DNA of 64,000 nucleotides, taken from the NCBI RefSeq assembly GCF_001422285.1, contig NZ_LMMO01000003.1, positions 263,297-327,296 on the forward strand, in the 5' to 3' direction. This stretch comes from Frigoribacterium sp. Leaf263 (GTDB taxonomy: Bacteria > Actinomycetota > Actinomycetes > Actinomycetales > Microbacteriaceae). A program made the translations under genes and the position numbers. The notes under the pieces are model-generated. The model saw nothing but the letters and a program-made list of their open reading frames with translations. It was not told the DNA's origin and did no database searches. Below, piece by piece: positions 46,866 to 59,849 of the stretch (position 1 is the stretch's first letter; each line of letters begins with the position of its first letter).

Positions 46866-47482
46866 GCGCCCGACCGTCCCGCGGTGAGGTGGGCCGGAGC
46901 CTCGCCCGCCAGCTGCCGCTGCTGATCGGCCTGGTCGTCCTCTGGATGTGCCTGTGGAACCAGTTCACCGTGCTGGCCTTCGTCACCGGCGTGGCCGTCG
47001 CCCTGCTCGTCACGCGGGTGTTCTTCCTCCCTCCGGTCGAGCTGAGCGGACGCTTCAACGTCTGGTTCGCACTCGTGTTCCTCGGGCACTTCGTGCTCGA
47101 CCTGGTCCGGGCATCGGTCCAGGTCGCCTGGCAGGCGGTGCGGCCGCGCGGAGTCGACTCCAACGCCATCGTCGCCGTCCAGCTCCATACGCGGTCGGAC
47201 TTCATCATGACGCTCGTGGCCGAGGCGATCTCGCTCGTCCCCGGGTCGCTCGTGGTCGAGGCCGACCGCGAGCGGTCGATCCTCTACCTGCACGCGCTGG
47301 CCGTCGAGGACGCCGACGGCGTCGCCGCCGTCCGCGCGAACGTGCTGGTCGTCGAGGAGCGCCTGGCGCGCGTGCTCGGCAGCGCCGACGACCTCCGCCG
47401 CATCGCGGCGGGCACGCCGGCCGCGTCCGAGGTGCACGATCCCGTGGCGCCGTCCTCGTCCTCCGAAGGGGGTCCCTCGTGA
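46862..47482 (+). CDS. mrpE: Na+/H+ antiporter subunit E
   Basis: A 206-aa MrpE subunit: two or three N-terminal helices (20-80), then a cytoplasmic ferredoxin-like domain with R-S-D-F-I-M-T-L-V-A-E-A-I-S-L-V-P-G-S-L and L-Y-L-H-A-L, the family hallmarks. A disordered C-terminal extension of about 30 residues is present. Overlaps mrpD (ATGA) and mrpF (GTGA). Confidence 0.93.
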
Positions 47483-47742
47483 TCGTCGTCGAATACGTCG
47501 TGGGCGCCCTGTTCGCCTTCGCCGGTCTCGCCTCCGTCATCCGCATCGTCAAGGGTCCGTCGATCCTCGACCGCATGATCGCCTCCGACATGCTGCTGAC
47601 CACCCTGATCTGCGTCCTGGCGGCCGACATGGTCTTCTCGGGTCACACCCGCACGATCCCGGTCATCATCGTCCTCGCCCTGTCGGCGGTCTTCGGATCC
47701 ATCACGGTCGCCCGCTACGTCTCCCGGCAGGACCCGTCATGA
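47479..47742 (+). CDS. mrpF: Na+/H+ antiporter subunit F
   Basis: An 87-aa three-helix MrpF subunit. R-I-V-K-G-P-S-I-L-D-R-M-I-A-S-D-M-L (about 22-39) is the family core. The GTG start overlaps the mrpE stop. Confidence 0.93.
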   Translation: MIVVEYVVGALFAFAGLASVIRIVKGPSILDRMIASDMLLTTLICVLAADMVFSGHTRTIPVIIVLALSAVFGSITVARYVSRQDPS

Positions 47743-48296
47743 TCCCCCAGTCCGTCTACGACGTCGCCTCCTCCGTGCTGCTGATCGGCGGCGCCCTCCT
47801 CTCGCTGGCGGCGGGGATCGGTCTGCTCCGCTTCCCCGACGCGCTGTCGCGGATGCACGCGGCCACCAAGCCCCAGATCTTCGGGCTGATCCTCGTCCTC
47901 GCCGCGATCGCCCTCGATCAGCACACCGTCGGCACGATCGCCTCGCTGCTCGTCGTCCTCGTCTTCCAGATGCTGACGGCGCCCATCTCGGCCCACATGA
48001 TCGGGCGCGCCGGGTACCGCAACGGCGACCTCCTCCGCGACCAGCTGGTCGTCGACGAACTCGACGAGGCCGTGGCCCGCGCGGCCGGCGAGCTCGCCGA
48101 CACCGTCGAGGGCGACGAGGCCGACATCGACGTGTCCGACCTGCCGGTCGGCTCCGCCGACGCCCTGGCCGTCGAGCTGGATCGCGTCGAGGGTCTCGGG
48201 GAGCACGACGCCGACGACGGCGAGGTCGACCGCGACGTCGAGGGTCGTCCGTCGACGGCGGGCGAGCAGGGCGGGAGCCGCCCGGGCGGCCTCTGA
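47739..48296 (+). CDS. mrpG: Na+/H+ antiporter subunit G
   Basis: A 185-aa MrpG subunit with three helices (about 10-85) and the motif G-L-L-R-F-P-D-A-L-S-R-M-H-A-A-T-K. An acidic tail of about 85 residues is extra compared with the usual 110-120 aa, matching the tails on subunits A and C. Last gene of the operon; no terminator hairpin is obvious before ilvD. Confidence 0.93.
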   Translation: MIPQSVYDVASSVLLIGGALLSLAAGIGLLRFPDALSRMHAATKPQIFGLILVLAAIALDQHTVGTIASLLVVLVFQMLTAPISAHMIGRAGYRNGDLLRDQLVVDELDEAVARAAGELADTVEGDEADIDVSDLPVGSADALAVELDRVEGLGEHDADDGEVDRDVEGRPSTAGEQGGSRPGGL

Positions 48297-48337
48297 CCGC
48301 TCCGCGCGGGGTGGACGGAGGCGCCGCCGCCACGCCC

Positions 48338-48343
48338 TAAACT
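48338..48343 (+). promoter_or_regulatory. -10 hexamer of leaderless promoter, ilvD
   Basis: TAAACT ends 6 nt before the ATG at 48350, with no ribosome site between. Confidence 0.6.
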
Positions 48344-48349
48344 CGACCC

Positions 48350-50062
48350 ATGCCAGAGAAGGACACCCCGGTCGGGATCGACATCAAACCGCGGAGCCGA
48401 GTCGTCACCGACGGCGTCGAAGCCACGACCTCCCGAGGCATGCTCCGTGCCGTCGGGATGGGCGACGCCGACTGGGACAAACCCCAGATCGGCATCGCGA
48501 GCAGCTGGAACGAGATCACCCCCTGCAACCTGTCGCTCGACAGGCTCGCCCAGGGCGCGAAAGAGGGCGTGCACTCAGGCGGCGGCTATCCGCTTCAGTT
48601 CGGCACGGTCTCCGTCTCGGACGGCATCTCGATGGGCCACGAGGGCATGCACTTCTCGCTGGTCTCGCGTGAGGTCATCGCCGACAGCGTCGAGGTCGTC
48701 ATGAACGCCGAGCGCCTCGACGGCTCGGTCCTGCTGGCCGGCTGCGACAAGTCCCTGCCGGGCATGCTGATGGCCGCCGCCCGACTCGACCTCGCCAGCG
48801 TCTTCCTCTACGCGGGCAGCGTCGCCCCCGGGTGGGTCAAGCTGAGCGACGGCACCGAGAAGAACGTCACGATCATCGACTCCTTCGAAGCCGTCGGCGC
48901 CTACAAGGCCGGCACCATCGGCGAGGAGGACCTCAAGGCCATCGAGTGCGCGATCGTGCCGGGCGAGGGCGCGTGCGGCGGCATGTACACCGCGAACACG
49001 ATGGCGAGCGTGGCCGAGGCCCTCGGCATGAGCCTCCCCGGCTCGGCGGCCCCGCCGTCGGCGGATCGTCGCCGCGACTACTTCGCGCACCGTTCGGGCG
49101 AGGCCGTCGTCGAGATGCTCCGCCTCGGCATCACGACCCGCGACATCCTGACGAAGAAGGCGTTCGAGAACGCCATCGCCGTCGCCATGGCGTTCGGCGG
49201 CTCGACGAACGTCGTGCTCCACCTGCTCGCCATCGCCTACGAGGCCGAGGTCGACCTGACGATCGACGACTTCAACCGCATCGGCGACAAGGTGCCGCAC
49301 ATCGGCGACCTCAAGCCCTTCGGAAAGTACGTCATGAACGACGTCGACCGCATGGGCGGCGTGCCCGTCGTCATGAAGGCCCTGCTCGACGCCGGTCTGC
49401 TGCACGGCGACTGCCTCACCGTCACCGGCAAGACGGTCGCCGAGAACCTCGAGGCGATCAAGCCCAAGCCGCTCGACGGCGAGGTCCTCCGCACGCTCGA
49501 CAACCCGATCCACGCGACGGGCGGTCTGACGGTCCTGAGCGGCACCTTCGCCCCCGAGGGCGCGGTCGTCAAGACCGCCGGCTTCGACGCCGAGGTGTTC
49601 CAGGGGCCCGCCAAGGTCTTCGAACGAGAGCGCGGCGCCATGGACGCCCTCACCGAGGGGCGCATCGAGGCCGGCGACGTGGTCGTCATCCGCTACGAGG
49701 GTCCCAAGGGCGGCCCGGGCATGCGCGAGATGCTCGCCATCACGGCGGCCATCAAGGGCGCGGGGCTCGGAAAAGATGTACTACTCTTGACGGACGGACG
49801 ATTCTCAGGCGGCACAACCGGCCTGTGCATCGGCCACATAGCACCCGAAGCGGTCGACTCCGGTCCGATCGCGTTCGTGCGCGATGGTGATCTGATTCGG
49901 GTCGATATCGCCGCTCGCTCGATCGACCTACTCGTCGATCCGGCTGAGCTTGAATCCCGCCGCGACGGCTGGGAGCCCCTCCCGCCGCGATACACCCGCG
50001 GTGTCCTCGCCAAGTACGCACGCCAGGTCCGCTCTGCAGCGGAAGGCGCCGTCACCTACTAG
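48350..50062 (+). CDS. ilvD: Dihydroxy-acid dehydratase
   Basis: A 570-aa iron-sulfur dehydratase of valine, leucine and isoleucine synthesis. Cluster cysteines lie in [10 protein letters not shown] (about 129-138) and [12 protein letters not shown] (about 205-216); the C-terminal [10 protein letters not shown] motif is intact. TAAACT at 6 nt indicates a leaderless start. From about 49769 to the stop, codons change sharply: GGA-AAA-GAT-GTA-CTA, ACA, ATA, GCA, CTA, CTT, GAA appear, while the rest of the gene uses almost only G/C-ending codons. The protein stays normal. Local recombination or an embedded signal is possible. Confidence 0.95.
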   Translation: MPEKDTPVGIDIKPRSRVVTDGVEATTSRGMLRAVGMGDADWDKPQIGIASSWNEITPCNLSLDRLAQGAKEGVHSGGGYPLQFGTVSVSDGISMGHEGMHFSLVSREVIADSVEVVMNAERLDGSVLLAGCDKSLPGMLMAAARLDLASVFLYAGSVAPGWVKLSDGTEKNVTIIDSFEAVGAYKAGTIGEEDLKAIECAIVPGEGACGGMYTANTMASVAEALGMSLPGSAAPPSADRRRDYFAHRSGEAVVEMLRLGITTRDILTKKAFENAIAVAMAFGGSTNVVLHLLAIAYEAEVDLTIDDFNRIGDKVPHIGDLKPFGKYVMNDVDRMGGVPVVMKALLDAGLLHGDCLTVTGKTVAENLEAIKPKPLDGEVLRTLDNPIHATGGLTVLSGTFAPEGAVVKTAGFDAEVFQGPAKVFERERGAMDALTEGRIEAGDVVVIRYEGPKGGPGMREMLAITAAIKGAGLGKDVLLLTDGRFSGGTTGLCIGHIAPEAVDSGPIAFVRDGDLIRVDIAARSIDLLVDPAELESRRDGWEPLPPRYTRGVLAKYARQVRSAAEGAVTY

Positions 50063-50191
50063 GCCGCGCCTCCTCGGCAGGCCGTGACAGGGTCGGCCCA
50101 CCGCGACCGCCGGCTCGGCGGCCAGGGCCCGTCCGTCGTCGACGACACCCGTCATCACCGTCACATCACCACGAACAGGAACCCGGCACTC

Positions 50192-53777
<3,586 letters not shown>

Positions 53778-53788
53778 TCCGAGTCATC

Positions 53789-53828
53789 CCGAGAGGGCCT
53801 CGCACCGGACGTTGCGGGGCCCTCTCGG
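53789..53828 (+). terminator. Terminator after ilvC
   Basis: CCGAGAGGGCC pairs with GGCCCTCTCGG, extended by a T-G wobble and CGCA/TGCG, around an 8-nt loop. Confidence 0.75.
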
Positions 53829-53854
53829 CGTCCGCCCGCACGGCGACGCCGTGG

Positions 53855-53860
53855 CATGAT
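53855..53860 (+). promoter_or_regulatory. Possible leaderless -10 before mtlD
   Basis: CATGAT lies 7 nt before the ATG at 53868. A weak AAGG lies between, so leadered translation is not excluded. Confidence 0.35.
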
Positions 53861-53867
53861 CTAAGGC

Positions 53868-55007
53868 ATGGCAGAGAGCAAGACAGCAGTCCACTTCGGC
53901 GCCGGCAACATCGGCCGCGGCTTCGTCGCCCAGTTCCTCCACGCGAGCGGCTACGAGGTCGTCTTCGCCGACGTGAACGACGACCTGATCGGCTCGCTCC
54001 AGTCGCAGTCGTCCTTCGAGGTGCACGAGGTGGGCGAAGACAGCCGCGTCACCGTCGTCGACGGCTACCGGGCCATCAACAGCCGGTCCGACGAGGCGGC
54101 GCTCGTCGCCGAGATCGCGACCGCCGCCATCGTCACCACGGCCGTCGGAGCCCGGATCCTCCCCTTCGTCGCGCCCGTGATCGCCAAGGGCCTCGCCGCC
54201 CGCGACGCCGCCCTGCCGCCGCTCGCCGTCATCGCGTGCGAGAACGCCATCAACGCCACCGACTCGCTCGCCGCGGCCGTGCGAGAGCACGACCCCGCCG
54301 AGAACGCCGTCTTCGCGAACTGCGCCATCGACCGCATCGTCCCCGAGCAGGCCGGCGGCACCCTCGACGTCACCATCGAGTCCTTCTTCGAATGGGTGGT
54401 CGAGAGCACGCCGTTCGGCGACTCGCGTCCCGAGATCGAGGGCGTCACCTGGGTCGACGATCTCGAGCCCTTCATCGAGCGCAAGCTGTTCACCGTCAAC
54501 ACGGCTCATGCCGCGGCCGCCTATCACGGGTTCCGTCGCGGTCTCGCGAGCATCCGCGAAGCCCTCGACGACGCCGAGGTGATGACCGAGGTGCGGGGCG
54601 TCCTGTCCGAGACCAAGTCGCTGCTGGTGGCCAAGCACGGTCTCGATGCGGACGCGCAGCAGGCCTACATCGAGAAGAACCTCGTCCGCATCGCCAACCC
54701 CCACCTCCCCGACACGACCGAGCGCGTGGGGCGGAACCCCCTCCGCAAGCTCAGCCGGCACGAGCGCTTCGTCGGGCCCGCGGCTCAGCTGGCCGAGCGC
54801 GGCCTTCCCTCCGACGCTCTCGTCCGGGCCGTCGGCGCCGCCCTCGACTTCTCGGTCGCCGACGACGTCGAGAGCGTCGAGCTGCAGGCGCTGCTCAGCT
54901 CCGGTCTCTCCGCCGACGAGCTGACGACGACGCTCACGGGGGTCCTGACCGACCACCCCCTGTTCCCGGCACTGCGCGACGCCGTCGCGGCCAAGACGTC
55001 GGCATGA
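53868..55007 (+). CDS. mtlD: Mannitol-1-phosphate 5-dehydrogenase
   Basis: A 379-aa long-chain polyol dehydrogenase oxidising mannitol-1-phosphate to fructose-6-phosphate with NAD+. H-F-G-A-G-N-I-G-R-G-F (10-20) is the nucleotide site; A-C-E-N-A-I-N-A-T and the catalytic K-L-F-T-V-N-T-A-H-A region (about 205-215) are intact. No mannitol PTS gene is adjacent, so it may act in mannitol synthesis or receive substrate from an unlinked PTS. The stop overlaps the next gene by ATGA. Confidence 0.93.
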   Translation: MAESKTAVHFGAGNIGRGFVAQFLHASGYEVVFADVNDDLIGSLQSQSSFEVHEVGEDSRVTVVDGYRAINSRSDEAALVAEIATAAIVTTAVGARILPFVAPVIAKGLAARDAALPPLAVIACENAINATDSLAAAVREHDPAENAVFANCAIDRIVPEQAGGTLDVTIESFFEWVVESTPFGDSRPEIEGVTWVDDLEPFIERKLFTVNTAHAAAAYHGFRRGLASIREALDDAEVMTEVRGVLSETKSLLVAKHGLDADAQQAYIEKNLVRIANPHLPDTTERVGRNPLRKLSRHERFVGPAAQLAERGLPSDALVRAVGAALDFSVADDVESVELQALLSSGLSADELTTTLTGVLTDHPLFPALRDAVAAKTSA

Positions 55008-55441
55008 CGTCGAGCCGGCCCGAGCCGGTCGACGGCGACGACGAGGCCCTCAGCTGGGGTGACGAGCTCGACGCGAGTCACGTCGACGGGCCGGCGCGGG
55101 CCGGCGAGCCCGGGCCCGACGACCGACCCGACGACCCCGCCGCGGTCAAGCCCATGAGCTCGGCGGCCCTGATCGGCCACGGGATCCTGGGGGGAGCCCT
55201 CCTCCTCTGCGCCGTGGGCTGGGTCACCCTCATGGGTCGCTTCACGTACACCTTCGACACGCCCTTCGCCACGGGCCTCTGGCGCTTCGGCGTCGTCGTC
55301 GCGGTCGCCGCCCCGGTGCTCTGGTTCGCGGCGACGATCGCGGTCGTCCCGGCGGCGGCGAGCCGTCGGCGTCTCGTCGCGCTGCTGATCGGCGTGCTGA
55401 TCGTGGCCCCCTGGCCGCTGCTCGTCGGGGTGGGCGCATGA
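55004..55441 (+). CDS. Small three-helix membrane protein, unknown
   Basis: A 145-aa protein: acidic disordered N-terminus (about 1-50) and three hydrophobic helices (about 56-76, 90-113, 122-142). The start overlaps mtlD and the stop overlaps the next gene (both ATGA). No family recognised; coupling suggests it works with the following membrane protein. Confidence 0.65.
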   Translation: MTSSRPEPVDGDDEALSWGDELDASHVDGPARAGEPGPDDRPDDPAAVKPMSSAALIGHGILGGALLLCAVGWVTLMGRFTYTFDTPFATGLWRFGVVVAVAAPVLWFAATIAVVPAAASRRRLVALLIGVLIVAPWPLLVGVGA

Positions 55442-55821
55442 GCCGCGCACGTGGTGACGCGACGGGTGCTCCCCGCCGCGACCGCGCCTCCTCGGTGGTC
55501 GTCGTCGCTCTGGTGATCCTGTTCGGGCTGCTGTTCGCCTACGACCTCGTCGAGGCCGTCACGAACCTCATCTCGGTGCCGAACGAGGCCCGGTACGCGA
55601 ACAACGACTTCTACGCCGAGAACGGCCTCGACGGGCTGGTGGCGTCGCCGCCGTGGTTCGCCCTCGTCGCGAACGTCGCCCTGCCACCCGCAGCCTTCGT
55701 CGCAGCCCTGGTCGTCGCCCGCCGTCGCGCACTGCCCGTCGTCGTGCTGGTGCTGTTCGCGGCCCTCGGTGCGGTCGCGGCCCTCAGCCTGACGATCACG
55801 GCCTACGTCCAGAGCATCTGA
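55438..55821 (+). CDS. Small three-helix membrane protein, unknown
   Basis: A 127-aa protein with helices at about 19-45, 75-95 and 100-124 and a polar loop Y-A-N-N-D-F-Y-A-E-N-G-L-D-G between the first two. Coupled to the upstream gene by ATGA. A reverse AGGAGGCGCG copy lies near its start. No family recognised. Confidence 0.65.
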   Translation: MSRARGDATGAPRRDRASSVVVVALVILFGLLFAYDLVEAVTNLISVPNEARYANNDFYAENGLDGLVASPPWFALVANVALPPAAFVAALVVARRRALPVVVLVLFAALGAVAALSLTITAYVQSI

Positions 55822-55937
55822 CCCGCCCCGCCGACCCGGGGCGTCACATGGCGGGGGAGTCGATAGAGTGACGACAGCCGCGCCCACGGCGCGTCGCGGC
55901 CGTCCCCCCGAACTCTCTCTTTAAGGACCTCGTCTCC

Positions 55938-57527
55938 GTGGCAAAGCCCGTCGTGTTGATCGCAGAAGAACTCTCACCCGCAACCGTCGAGGCCCTCGGT
56001 CCCGACTTCGACGTGCGATCGGTCGACGGCACCGATCGTCCGGCCCTCCTCACGGCGCTGGCCGAGGCCGATGCGGTGCTCGTCCGATCGGCGACCCAGG
56101 TCGACGCCGAGGCCATCGCCGCCGCGCCGAACCTCAAGGTCGTCGCCCGCGCCGGCGTCGGGCTCGACAACGTCGACATCAAGGCGGCGACGACCGCCGG
56201 CGTCATGGTCGTGAACGCGCCGACCTCGAACATCGTCTCGGCCGCCGAGCTGACCGTCGGTCACATCCTGAGCCTCGCGCGTCACATCCCCGCGGCGCAC
56301 GCCGCCCTGGCCCAGGGTCAGTGGAAGCGCTCGAAGTACACCGGCGTCGAGCTCTTCGAGAAGACCGTCGGCATCGTGGGTCTGGGTCGCATCGGCGCCC
56401 TGATCACCGCCCGTCTGCAGGCGTTCGGCGTGAACGTCGTCGCCTACGACCCCTACGTCACCCCGGCGCGAGCCCAGCAGCTCGGGGTCACGCTGCTCTC
56501 GCTCGACGATCTGCTGGCCACGGCCGACTTCGTCACCATCCACATGCCGAAGACCCCCGAGACGACCGGCATGATCGGCCTCGAGCAGATGAAGGCCATG
56601 AAGAAGAGCGCGTTCGTCGTGAACGTGGCCCGCGGCGGTCTGATCGACGAAGACGCCCTCTACGAGGCGCTGACCACGGGCGAGATCGCCGGCGCCGGTC
56701 TCGACGTCTTCGTCTCCGAGCCCCCCGTCGACCAGCGGCTCCTCGGTCTCGAGAACGTCGTCGTCACCCCGCACCTCGGCGCCTCGACGTCCGAGGCGCA
56801 AGAGAAGGCGGGCGTCTCGGTCGCCCGCTCGGTGCGCCTGGCGCTCGGCGGCGAGCTCGTGCCCGATGCCGTAAACGTGGCGGGCGGCGTCATCGACCCC
56901 TACGTGCGCCCCGGCATCGGTCTCGTCGAGAAGATCGGCCAGGTCTTCTCGGGTCTCGCCGACAGCCCGCTCACGAGCGTCGACGTCGAGGTGCGCGGCG
57001 ACCTCGTCGAGTACGACGTCAGCGTCCTGAAGCTCGCGGCCCTGAAGGGCATCTTCACGAACATCGTGAGCGAATCGGTCAGCTACGTGAACGCGCCCCT
57101 GCTCGCCGAGCAGCGGGGCATCACCGTCCGTCTGCTCACCGATCCGGCGAGCGACGAGTACCGCAACGTGATCACCCTCCGCGGCTCGCTCAGCGACGGG
57201 TCGCAGATCTCGGTCTCGGGCACGCTGACCGGCACGAAGCAGGTCGAGAAGATCGTCGAGATCAACGGCTACGACGTCGAGGTGCCTCTCGCGAAGCACC
57301 ACATCGTCATGGTCTACGGCGACCGACCCGGCATCGTCGCGGTCTACGGGCGCGAGTTCGGCGAGGCCGGCATCAACATCGCCGGCATGCAGATCGCCCG
57401 TCGCAGCGCCGGCGGACAGGCGCTCAGCGTCCTGACCATCGACAGCCCGGCCCCCGACGACCTGGTCGAGAAGGTCCGGGTCGCCATCGACGCCGAGCTG
57501 CTGCGCGAGATCGACATCACGCTCTAG
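55938..57527 (+). CDS. serA: D-3-phosphoglycerate dehydrogenase
   Basis: A 529-aa type-1 PGDH, first step of serine synthesis. The NAD loop is G-L-G-R-I-G (about 149-154). The catalytic Arg and Glu lie near V-A-R-G-G-L-I-D-E-D and G-A-G-L-D-V-F, and His is in T-P-H-L-G-A-S-T. An allosteric-substrate-binding domain (about 320-450) and a C-terminal ACT domain (about 455-529) follow, as in M. tuberculosis SerA. GTG at 55938 has AAGGA upstream. A strong terminator follows. Confidence 0.96.
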   Translation: MAKPVVLIAEELSPATVEALGPDFDVRSVDGTDRPALLTALAEADAVLVRSATQVDAEAIAAAPNLKVVARAGVGLDNVDIKAATTAGVMVVNAPTSNIVSAAELTVGHILSLARHIPAAHAALAQGQWKRSKYTGVELFEKTVGIVGLGRIGALITARLQAFGVNVVAYDPYVTPARAQQLGVTLLSLDDLLATADFVTIHMPKTPETTGMIGLEQMKAMKKSAFVVNVARGGLIDEDALYEALTTGEIAGAGLDVFVSEPPVDQRLLGLENVVVTPHLGASTSEAQEKAGVSVARSVRLALGGELVPDAVNVAGGVIDPYVRPGIGLVEKIGQVFSGLADSPLTSVDVEVRGDLVEYDVSVLKLAALKGIFTNIVSESVSYVNAPLLAEQRGITVRLLTDPASDEYRNVITLRGSLSDGSQISVSGTLTGTKQVEKIVEINGYDVEVPLAKHHIVMVYGDRPGIVAVYGREFGEAGINIAGMQIARRSAGGQALSVLTIDSPAPDDLVEKVRVAIDAELLREIDITL

Positions 57528-57538
57528 CCTCTCCCTAA

Positions 57539-57586
57539 GACGACGGGCCGCCCGCCCCCGTATCGAGGGGCGGGCGGTCCGTCGTC
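57539..57586 (+). terminator. 20-bp hairpin terminator after serA
   Basis: GACGACGGGCCGCCCGCCCC pairs with 57567-57586 with one wobble, across an 8-nt loop. It also faces the convergent gene at 57628. Confidence 0.85.
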
Positions 57587-57627
57587 TCGCGGTCGGGCGA
57601 CCGAGACCGGGCCGAGGAGGCGCGGCG

Positions 57628-58263
57628 TCAGATCTCGAGGGATTCGTGCGCCGCCAGCAGCACGGCCCGCCCGCCGACCGACTCGGCGCTCGACCGGAGC
57701 CGGTCGAAGTGCATGGCGAGCCCGGCGTCGCTGAGGGTGCGCTCGTGCGTGGGGAACACGGTGGTCGCGCCGACGGCGGTGACGTAGTCCATGGCCTCCG
57801 AGATCTTCAACCACGGAGCGCCCACGGGAGCGGCGAGGGTCTCGACGGCGACGGGTGGGACGGTGAACGCGTCGCCCGGGTAGAAGAGCCGACCGTCGAC
57901 GAGCACGCCGACGTTGTCGATGACGGGGATGGACTCGTGGATGACGGCGTGGCGTGAGCCGTGGAACGCGAGGTCGAACGGGCCGACCTCGATCGTTTCG
58001 CCGTCCGCCACGACGTGCACGTCGAAGTCGGCCGCCGCCGAGGCGACGCCGGCCGGACCGTAGATCGTCATGCCCGGGTTCGTCGCCAGCAGGTGGCCGA
58101 GCTGGTCGGGTGTCCAGTGGTCGGGGTGCTCGTGCGTCACGACGACGGCGTCGACGTCGGCCACGTCGATCATCGGCGAGCCGAACGAGCCGGGGTCGAC
58201 GACCAGGCGCCGCCCCTCGATCTCGATGATCAGGCAGGCGTGTTCGAGTTTGGTGAGGCGCAT
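57628..58263 (-). CDS. Metallo-beta-lactamase-fold hydrolase (UlaG-like)
   Basis: A 211-aa protein. L-E-H-A-C is followed by V-T-H-E-H-P-D-H-W (about 61-69), the zinc-binding H-x-H-x-D-H motif. Later D in Y-P-G-D-A-F and H in F-P-T-H-E complete a dinuclear site. It resembles UlaG/YtnP-type MBL proteins of unknown substrate. ATG at 58263 has TACAGT 7 nt upstream on the minus strand. An AGGAGGCGCG copy lies between its stop and the serA terminator. Confidence 0.88.
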   Translation of the reverse strand: MRLTKLEHACLIIEIEGRRLVVDPGSFGSPMIDVADVDAVVVTHEHPDHWTPDQLGHLLATNPGMTIYGPAGVASAAADFDVHVVADGETIEVGPFDLAFHGSRHAVIHESIPVIDNVGVLVDGRLFYPGDAFTVPPVAVETLAAPVGAPWLKISEAMDYVTAVGATTVFPTHERTLSDAGLAMHFDRLRSSAESVGGRAVLLAAHESLEI

Positions 58264-58270
58264 GGGCGCG

Positions 58271-58276
58271 ACTGTA
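58271..58276 (-). promoter_or_regulatory. -10 hexamer of leaderless promoter, MBL-fold gene
   Basis: TACAGT on the minus strand followed by 7 nt and ATG at 58263. Confidence 0.5.
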
Positions 58277-58475
58277 CGCCCCGAGGCTCGTGCATCGGAG
58301 ACGCCCGGGTCGACGTGCGGCTGCCCGGGGAGTGCGGCGGGGTGCCTCGTCAGCTCAGGGGGTCTTCGGGGGTCGCAGCGCTGATCTCCGCACATGGGGC
58401 GTCGAGACGGGGACGCTCGGCGGAGCGCCGGCGCGGGGTGAGGTCATGTGATGCGCTCACGCTCACCACCGTGGG

Positions 58476-58703
58476 TCAGGCGGAGTTCTTGCCGCCGGCG
58501 GACCATGACGTGCCCCCGGCCTCCCCTCGGATGCCGGCGGCCCGGCGTTCGGCATCGGCGTGGGCCCGAAGACCGGCCCCGGGGTCGGCGCCGTCGAGAC
58601 GCTCGGCCGTCAGACGGTCGCGGCGTTCGCGCAGGACGAGCGCGATCGTGGCCGCGACGATGACGACGACGATCAGGATGATGACGACTGCGGCTGTGTT
58701 CAT
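58476..58703 (-). CDS. 75-aa single-pass membrane protein
   Basis: An N-terminal helix (about 5-27) is followed by a charged helix rich in Arg, Asp and Ala. ATG at 58703 has GAGGGGG about 6 nt upstream. It looks like one of the short membrane proteins common in Microbacteriaceae; no function is proposed. Confidence 0.6.
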   Translation of the reverse strand: MNTAAVVIILIVVVIVAATIALVLRERRDRLTAERLDGADPGAGLRAHADAERRAAGIRGEAGGTSWSAGGKNSA

Positions 58704-58868
58704 GATGTCCCCCTCAGGATCGACCAAGACTGCCGCCTCGTTCCCGGTGACCGCAAGTGGTGATCTCGAATCGGACCGACCGGGCCCGACACGGGAGCGA
58801 CCACAGGGTCCGGTGCCTCTCCTCGGCTGCCGGGCTGGTGGGCAGCTCGGTTCGCCCCCTTCCTCCGG

Positions 58869-59849
58869 TCAGGGCGTCGTGCCGAGGAGGCGCTCGGTCC
58901 AGTCGCGGAGAGCGGCGACGGCCCTGCGAGACAGGGTCGCTTCCGGCATCATGCTCGTCGACCCGTGGAACGCCCCGGGCCACACGTGCAACTCCGCCTG
59001 GACGCCCGCCGCCCAGAGCGCGGTGGCGTAGGCGACGGTCTCGTCGCGGAACACCTCGGTGCTGCCGCAGTCCAGGTACGCCGGCGGCAGGCCGGCGAGA
59101 TCGGTCGCACGGCCCGGAGCGGCGTGGATCGACACATCGTCTCCGCCGCGACGGTGGCCGAGGTAGGCGTCCCAGCCGAACCGGGTCATCTCGCGGTCGG
59201 CGACGCCCACCCCGTCGAACTGCCGGGCGGAGAGGGTCGCATCGCGATCGTCGAGCATGGGGCTGACGAGCACCTGCCCGACGACCGCCGGCCCGTTCCT
59301 GTCGCGGGCGAGGAGCGCCGTGCCCGCCGCGAGTCCGGCGCCGGCGCTCTGGCCGACGAGGACGATCCGCTCCGGGTCGATGCCGAGCTCGTGGGCGTGC
59401 TCGGCGGTCCAGACCAGGCCGGCGTAGCAGTCCTCGACCGGGTACGGGTCGGGGTGCTCCGGGGCGAGACGGTAATCGGGGCTGACCAGGACGACGTCGT
59501 GCACGAGCAGCCAGTCGTCGTACGAATCGAGATCGCCGAGGTGGTGACCGAACATCATGCCGCCCCCGTGGACGGCGAAGGCGCAGGCCGCCGTCCCGGT
59601 GCGGCCGATGCGCTGGACGACCGCGAGGGCGATCGGGTCGCCGAGGTGCCCGGGCACGGTGATGCTGCGCCTCTCGAGACCGCGAGCTCGCAGTCCTTCG
59701 TCGAGCTGCGCCTCCGTCATGTCCAGCTGTCGCATCCCCGGCAGCATCCCGGTCTCGAGCCGGAAGCGGCCGCGGGCGTCCATCGCCTCCAGGAAGGGCA
59801 CGAACTCGGGGTCGAACGGCGGGCGGGGCAGGGGGATGGTGTCAGGCAC
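58869..59849 (-). CDS. Alpha/beta hydrolase, hormone-sensitive-lipase type esterase
   Basis: A 326-aa family IV esterase. The oxyanion-hole motif V-H-G-G-G (about 97-101), the nucleophile elbow G-Q-S-A-G, and an acid/His pair near Y-L-D-C-G and G-A-F-H-G are present. Its start overlaps the end of the MFS gene by 8 nt, so the two are one transcription unit. Substrate unknown. Confidence 0.9.
   Translation of the reverse strand: MPDTIPLPRPPFDPEFVPFLEAMDARGRFRLETGMLPGMRQLDMTEAQLDEGLRARGLERRSITVPGHLGDPIALAVVQRIGRTGTAACAFAVHGGGMMFGHHLGDLDSYDDWLLVHDVVLVSPDYRLAPEHPDPYPVEDCYAGLVWTAEHAHELGIDPERIVLVGQSAGAGLAAGTALLARDRNGPAVVGQVLVSPMLDDRDATLSARQFDGVGVADREMTRFGWDAYLGHRRGGDDVSIHAAPGRATDLAGLPPAYLDCGSTEVFRDETVAYATALWAAGVQAELHVWPGAFHGSTSMMPEATLSRRAVAALRDWTERLLGTTP

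Noticed and set aside
50063-50191. Attenuator leader peptide before ilvB
   Set aside because: No short ORF rich in Ile/Val/Leu codons and no convincing pair of alternative hairpins was seen.
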